Shown: piece after piece, positions 60,601-64,000 of the stretch
How the letters are laid out: the number at the start of each line of letters is the position of its first letter
Position numbering within the stretch: position 1 is the first letter of the stretch
DNA from: Acorus gramineus
Taxonomy: Eukaryota > Streptophyta > Magnoliopsida > Acorales > Acoraceae
Length of the DNA: 64,000 nt
Reading direction: 5' to 3'
Assembly (NCBI GenBank): GCA_030737835.1
Contig: CM060850.1
Location: 29,429,716-29,493,715, forward strand
The notes under the pieces: generated by a model
What the model saw: only the letters and a program-made list of their open reading frames with translations
Database searches by the model: none
What the model was told of the DNA's origin: nothing
Translations under genes and position numbers: made by a program

Positions 60601-63600
60601 TTTGGATATTGTGGAGAGTGTAAATCTTCTTATGTCATCAAAAGGTTCGTGATGGTCTACTTTTCATTTATTTATCCTAATTACACATGTCTGTTTCTGA
60701 TATTTAATTCCAAAAGTGTTATCTTCATTTGCTTGATGAGTGTAGGGAGTGTTCTACGTTGTGATGTGACTGGGAAAATTCTCATGAAATGCTTCCTATC
60801 CGGAATGCCTGATTTGAAGTTGGGCCTAAATGACAAAATTGGTCTTGAAAAGGAATCTCAGCTCAAATCCCGTCCTGCTAAAAGGTAGGGTCACTTTTCA
60901 TAGCTATCAAATTGATAATATATTTGTTATCGATTTGTATTTGGTTATGAAGCCACCTTTTCGAGGTTAATGGATATTAATATAAGTAATATGTATCTTT
61001 ACATTCTTACTCATTCAGTTATTGTCAATCTCATAGCTGAATGTCAAAAAAAAGAAAGTGACCCTCTTGTTGTAAATAATTGAGGGTTCAAATTTGCAGT
61101 GTTTTTTTTTGAATCACTTATTCTGCCTTCAAAGCATTGATTAATGAAGATTCTTTTTATTAAACTCTGCTTTAGTTTAAGGCGTTAAGCGTATCCGTTG
61201 CTTTTTCAGTGGAAAATTTTGATTTAGTTTATAGTTGTTTATTGATTCTATCTGTATCGTAATTAATATAATATCTAATGATATTTTATGTTTTTCCAGT
61301 GGGAAGACTATTGAACTTGATGATGTTACTTTCCACCAATGTGTGAACCTGACAAGGTTTAATTCTGAGAAGACCGTCAGTTTTGTGCCACCTGATGGTG
61401 AATTTGAATTGATGAAGTATGCCTATCACTCTTACCTTTCACATTCAATTTTGTATTCTCTCCCGTTGTAATTCAAATATTGTAAAGTCTAACATATCTT
61501 GCGGTTCACACAATTCCATAACATTTGGTGATGTGAAGATTTTCTAATCTGCCGTTTGAAATTTTTGAAAGAGATATTTTCCCCACATAAATAAGGTTTC
61601 TTCTCTATCAGACAATCTGTTGATGTGAATATATTCTGATCTGCCGTTTGTTTGTTTTGTTTTTGGGGCTTGTGGTGTCCTTTGTTCATGGGAATAAGTT
61701 GGGGATACTCCTTGCATCCATCACTGCTCTCCTTTGCATGTTCCTCTCTTTGATAATCATATCCATCACTATTCTCCTTTGCATATTCCTCTCTATGTAG
61801 TTCTCCATTTTCTTTAATATTAACTTGGCGGGCACCACCTTTTTCCAAAAACAAGAAGAAGAAGAATCTTCATTTCCTTTAACAGAGGTTTGGGGCGAAC
61901 CCTTTTTCCCAAAAAAAAAAAAAAAAAAAACGTGCACAAAACTGTTGATGAACTTTGACAAAGATCTCTGGTCCTTTTCCGGCTTCATCCATTTGTGTTG
62001 TGGTGTAGATCTTCTCCAAACTCCAAAGGTTTTTACACTGCTTAACTGAACTTATATGCATCATATTTAATTGTAATTTTTACTACAGCTATTTCTTAGT
62101 CCGACGTGTGCAATTGTGATTTAGATTTGAGAATGCATAGTGTATAATTTATATTATGGAACAATGTCAAAAGGGATAATCTTTTGCCAAAGTAACTGCA
62201 CCTTTTCCCCCCTATTGTCACTCTTGCTGTTATTACTGTTGTGTGATTCACACTTAGGTAACAAGGTTTTTAGAGCACAATGCTTTGATTATTGATCGAT
62301 AGTTGTAACCGAGTATGTAGATATTCATACCGACCGCAAAAGGTTCCCCCAAGGAGATTGTTTGAATTTAAAATTGTTTAGTTTGCACTTTTATCTCAGT
62401 TATGTGGTATCCTGTGAAGCCTAACTTGTCTTTGCTTACTGTTTCTAATATTCGCTGCCAATCTGATGAAGTTATACAATATTTAAGTACTACTTGGGCA
62501 ACCTGATGCAGTTTACCATTTCCATTTCTGCTACTTGGTTATTGCATGACCTTGTTTTATTTCTCCAAGATATTTCTTGTTGAAACATGCAATTGTTTCA
62601 CAGGTATCGTATTACTGAAGGTGTAAATCTTCCATTCCGGGTGTTGCCTACGATCAAGGAGCTGGGTAGGGCTCGCATGGAAGTAAATGTCAAGGTTTGT
62701 TGTTTAAATTCTACATATTGCAAATTTTCAGCTTTCATATTTCAAAAATGATTGCCTGACCATTGTCGAGGTGTAGGTGAAGAGTGTTTTTGGAGCCAAA
62801 ATGTTTGCACTGGGAGTTGTCATTAAAATTCCAGTACCAAAGCACACTGCAAAGACAAGTTTTCAAGTGACATCTGGTCGGGCAAAGTACAATGCAGCTA
62901 TTGATTGCTTGGTCTGGAAGTAAGTGTTCAGATGGCTTATAAATACATCTGATATTTATTTTTTTTGTTTAATTCATGCACATAGTTTTATCTTATCTTT
63001 GATGATTGATAACTAGGATGTAAGGTTTCCTTGTTGGCATTACATTGAAACATGGATGTATGCTATAGCATTTTAAATCAGTGAACTTCTGGATCCTGCA
63101 GTACAGATGTTTCTCTTTTCTATCATATAGATTTGTCAGCTTGCTTGGCTGATAGAAATGGATGTGTTGGATTCCCATGACCTCACACATGAGGTTGCCA
63201 CACATGCACACAATTTGATAAATCCTGAATCCAACTATTTACTTGTTTCATTTTCTGCGATTGTGTTGGAATTTTGTAGGATAGTAGTATTCCCAAAATA
63301 CATGATCACTAAGTTATCATGTATCCGAACATCCACAAACCATTTTGCACAACGCCATCTACGTAACTTAAATCTTTCTTCTCTATTTGACGCCAGCTGT
63401 CTCAGCAAATATTAAATAAATTTGAAAAATGAATGTGTTCAAACTTGGCAGGATTCGCAAATTCCCTGGGCAAACTGAGCCAACCATGAGTGCTGAGATT
63501 GAGTTGATATCCACCATGGCAGAAAAGAAGTCCTGGACTAGGCCACCAATCCAAATGGAATTTCAGGTGCCTTGTTATACTTTTAACACCAATGCCAATT

Positions 63601-64000
63601 CATAAGTTTTCTTTGCCTGCAGGGGTACTTTAGAGCAAATATTCAAATGTAAAGTGGTGATTACAATTATAATTTATAAGAGTTTCAATACATGTTATTC
63701 AGACATACCCCTGAAAGAGATGATTGCTGGCAATGTTTTATGGATACCAAGAACGTCATCCCTTATTAAAGCCTTCATCAGCATAGATCTGACTCATCGT
63801 ATTCGATATTTACAAACCATAAATTTGTTTCACTGTCAGCTATTTTTTTGCAAACGAATGTCTATACTTATTTAGGTATATTTAATGTGTATTAATCTCC
63901 TCCATTACTTTTGATGGGATCTAAAAAATAATTCTCTCCTATTTGCATGGTGTTGACAGGTTCCGATGTTCACTGCATCAGGCTTACGTGTCCGATTTCT
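56669..64000 (+). CDS. AP2M: AP-2 complex subunit mu (clathrin adaptor), 3' end beyond the window
   Basis: Exons 56669-56751, 57948-58125, 59381-59471, 60158-60252, 60423-60512, 60596-60644, 60746-60884, 61300-61416, 62604-62694, 62777-62919, 63452-63566 and 63960 onward give about 410 residues; the Arabidopsis protein has 438, so about 28 residues are missing past 64000. The product is the medium chain of the AP-2 heterotetramer, which sorts cargo into clathrin-coated vesicles at the plasma membrane. The longin-like N-domain starts [20 protein letters not shown]. The linker carries [10 protein letters not shown], whose Thr163 matches the regulatory phospho-threonine of animal mu2. The mu-homology domain runs from about 170 with [15 protein letters not shown] and [18 protein letters not shown]. 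Every phase fits. Introns hold recent retroposon scraps. Confidence 0.96.
57155..57330. mobile_element. Foldback MITE in AP2M intron 1
   Basis: Inverted arms: GCGTGGTCCATGTGAACTG with TATATGTCCTTTAAAGGG on the left, and GCGGTCCGTGTGATCTGC with the same inner word as reverse complement on the right. It spans about 175 bp. No target duplication was verified. Confidence 0.75.
57331..57530 (-). mobile_element. Candidate tRNA-derived SINE in AP2M intron 1
   Basis: A T-run of about 17 on the + strand (A-tail) lies at the left edge. In reverse, a box-A-like TTGGTGAGTTGG and box-B-like TGTTCAATTTCC are about 60 bp apart. It abuts the foldback MITE. No target duplication was found. Confidence 0.5.
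58441..58550 (+). mobile_element. 110-bp LINE tail with 13-bp target duplication in AP2M intron 2
   Basis: ATTCCAGAAGGGT occurs exactly at 58428-58440 and 58551-58563. The insert ends TTCGTC followed by an A-run and contains TTTGTAATCTTTGCAATTC, typical of plant LINE 3' ends. A clear case of target-primed insertion with strong 5' truncation. Confidence 0.9.
58714..58736 (+). mobile_element. 23-bp A-rich micro-insertion with 17-bp target duplication
   Basis: AAAATCCACCATTGGTT occurs exactly at 58697-58713 and 58737-58753. Between them are only 23 bp, mostly A. This looks like a LINE-machinery insertion that copied almost nothing but the tail. Confidence 0.8.

Noticed and set aside
61660..61930. 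Possible retroposon before the A20 run in AP2M intron 8
   Set aside because: The A-run suggests a tail, but I found no flanking target duplication or LINE-like 3' motif.
1..64000. CRISPR arrays, operons, phage or bacterial transfer
   Set aside because: No spaced identical short repeats, and the split genes and plant families show ordinary nuclear DNA.

Overview
This window is nuclear DNA from a flowering plant, most likely a non-grass angiosperm. The genes have short AT-rich introns with GT-AG borders, plant-specific protein families are present, and the intergenic DNA is AT-rich and full of plant transposon debris. All intron-exon models were read by hand from splice sites and reading phase; no alignment was run.

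Genes, left to right. (1) 5843-7265 +: a PUB22/23/24-type U-box E3 ligase, two exons. (2) 15739-18593 +: a plant intracellular Ras-group-related LRR protein (PIRL4/5-like), three exons. (3) 19809-20549 +: a single-exon tRNA (guanine-N7)-methyltransferase. (4) 26777-29082 +: LOL1, a three-zinc-finger LSD1-family cell-death regulator, five exons. (5) 30493-32597 +: a DYW-type pentatricopeptide repeat protein broken by one frameshift. (6) 33024-40503 -: CHY1-type 3-hydroxyisobutyryl-CoA hydrolase, 14 exons, ending in the peroxisomal signal SKL. (7) 42154-54126 -: threonyl-tRNA synthetase, 21 exons, with two in-frame starts (probably organelle plus cytosol) and two GC-AG introns. (8) 56669 to the window end +: the mu subunit of the AP-2 clathrin adaptor, 12 exons seen, 3' end cut off. 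These are unrelated housekeeping, stress and trafficking genes; they are not an operon or a metabolic cluster.

The first 15 kb is repeat-rich. Three foldback (Mutator-like) elements lie upstream of the U-box gene, two of them with 9-bp target duplications. Between 7.6 and 11 kb is a nest: a hAT element with an 8-bp target duplication, one end of a CACTA element, a 5'-truncated LINE, and a direct duplication that preserves an empty-site copy of the hAT insertion locus. Further dated insertions include a tRNA-derived SINE (22.24-22.46 kb), a 459-bp terminal-inverted-repeat element (22.81-23.27 kb), and several short LINE tails with clear target duplications in introns of the synthetase and AP-2 mu genes.

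I found no CRISPR array, prokaryotic island, tRNA/rRNA gene or clearly new biological system. The most notable signals are the frameshift in the DYW gene, the two GC-AG introns, dual start and intronic telomere-type repeat of the synthetase gene, a four-unit degenerate tandem array directly upstream of CHY1, the naturally paired filled/empty hAT sites, and a switch from C-rich to G-rich third codon positions inside two GC-rich genes.
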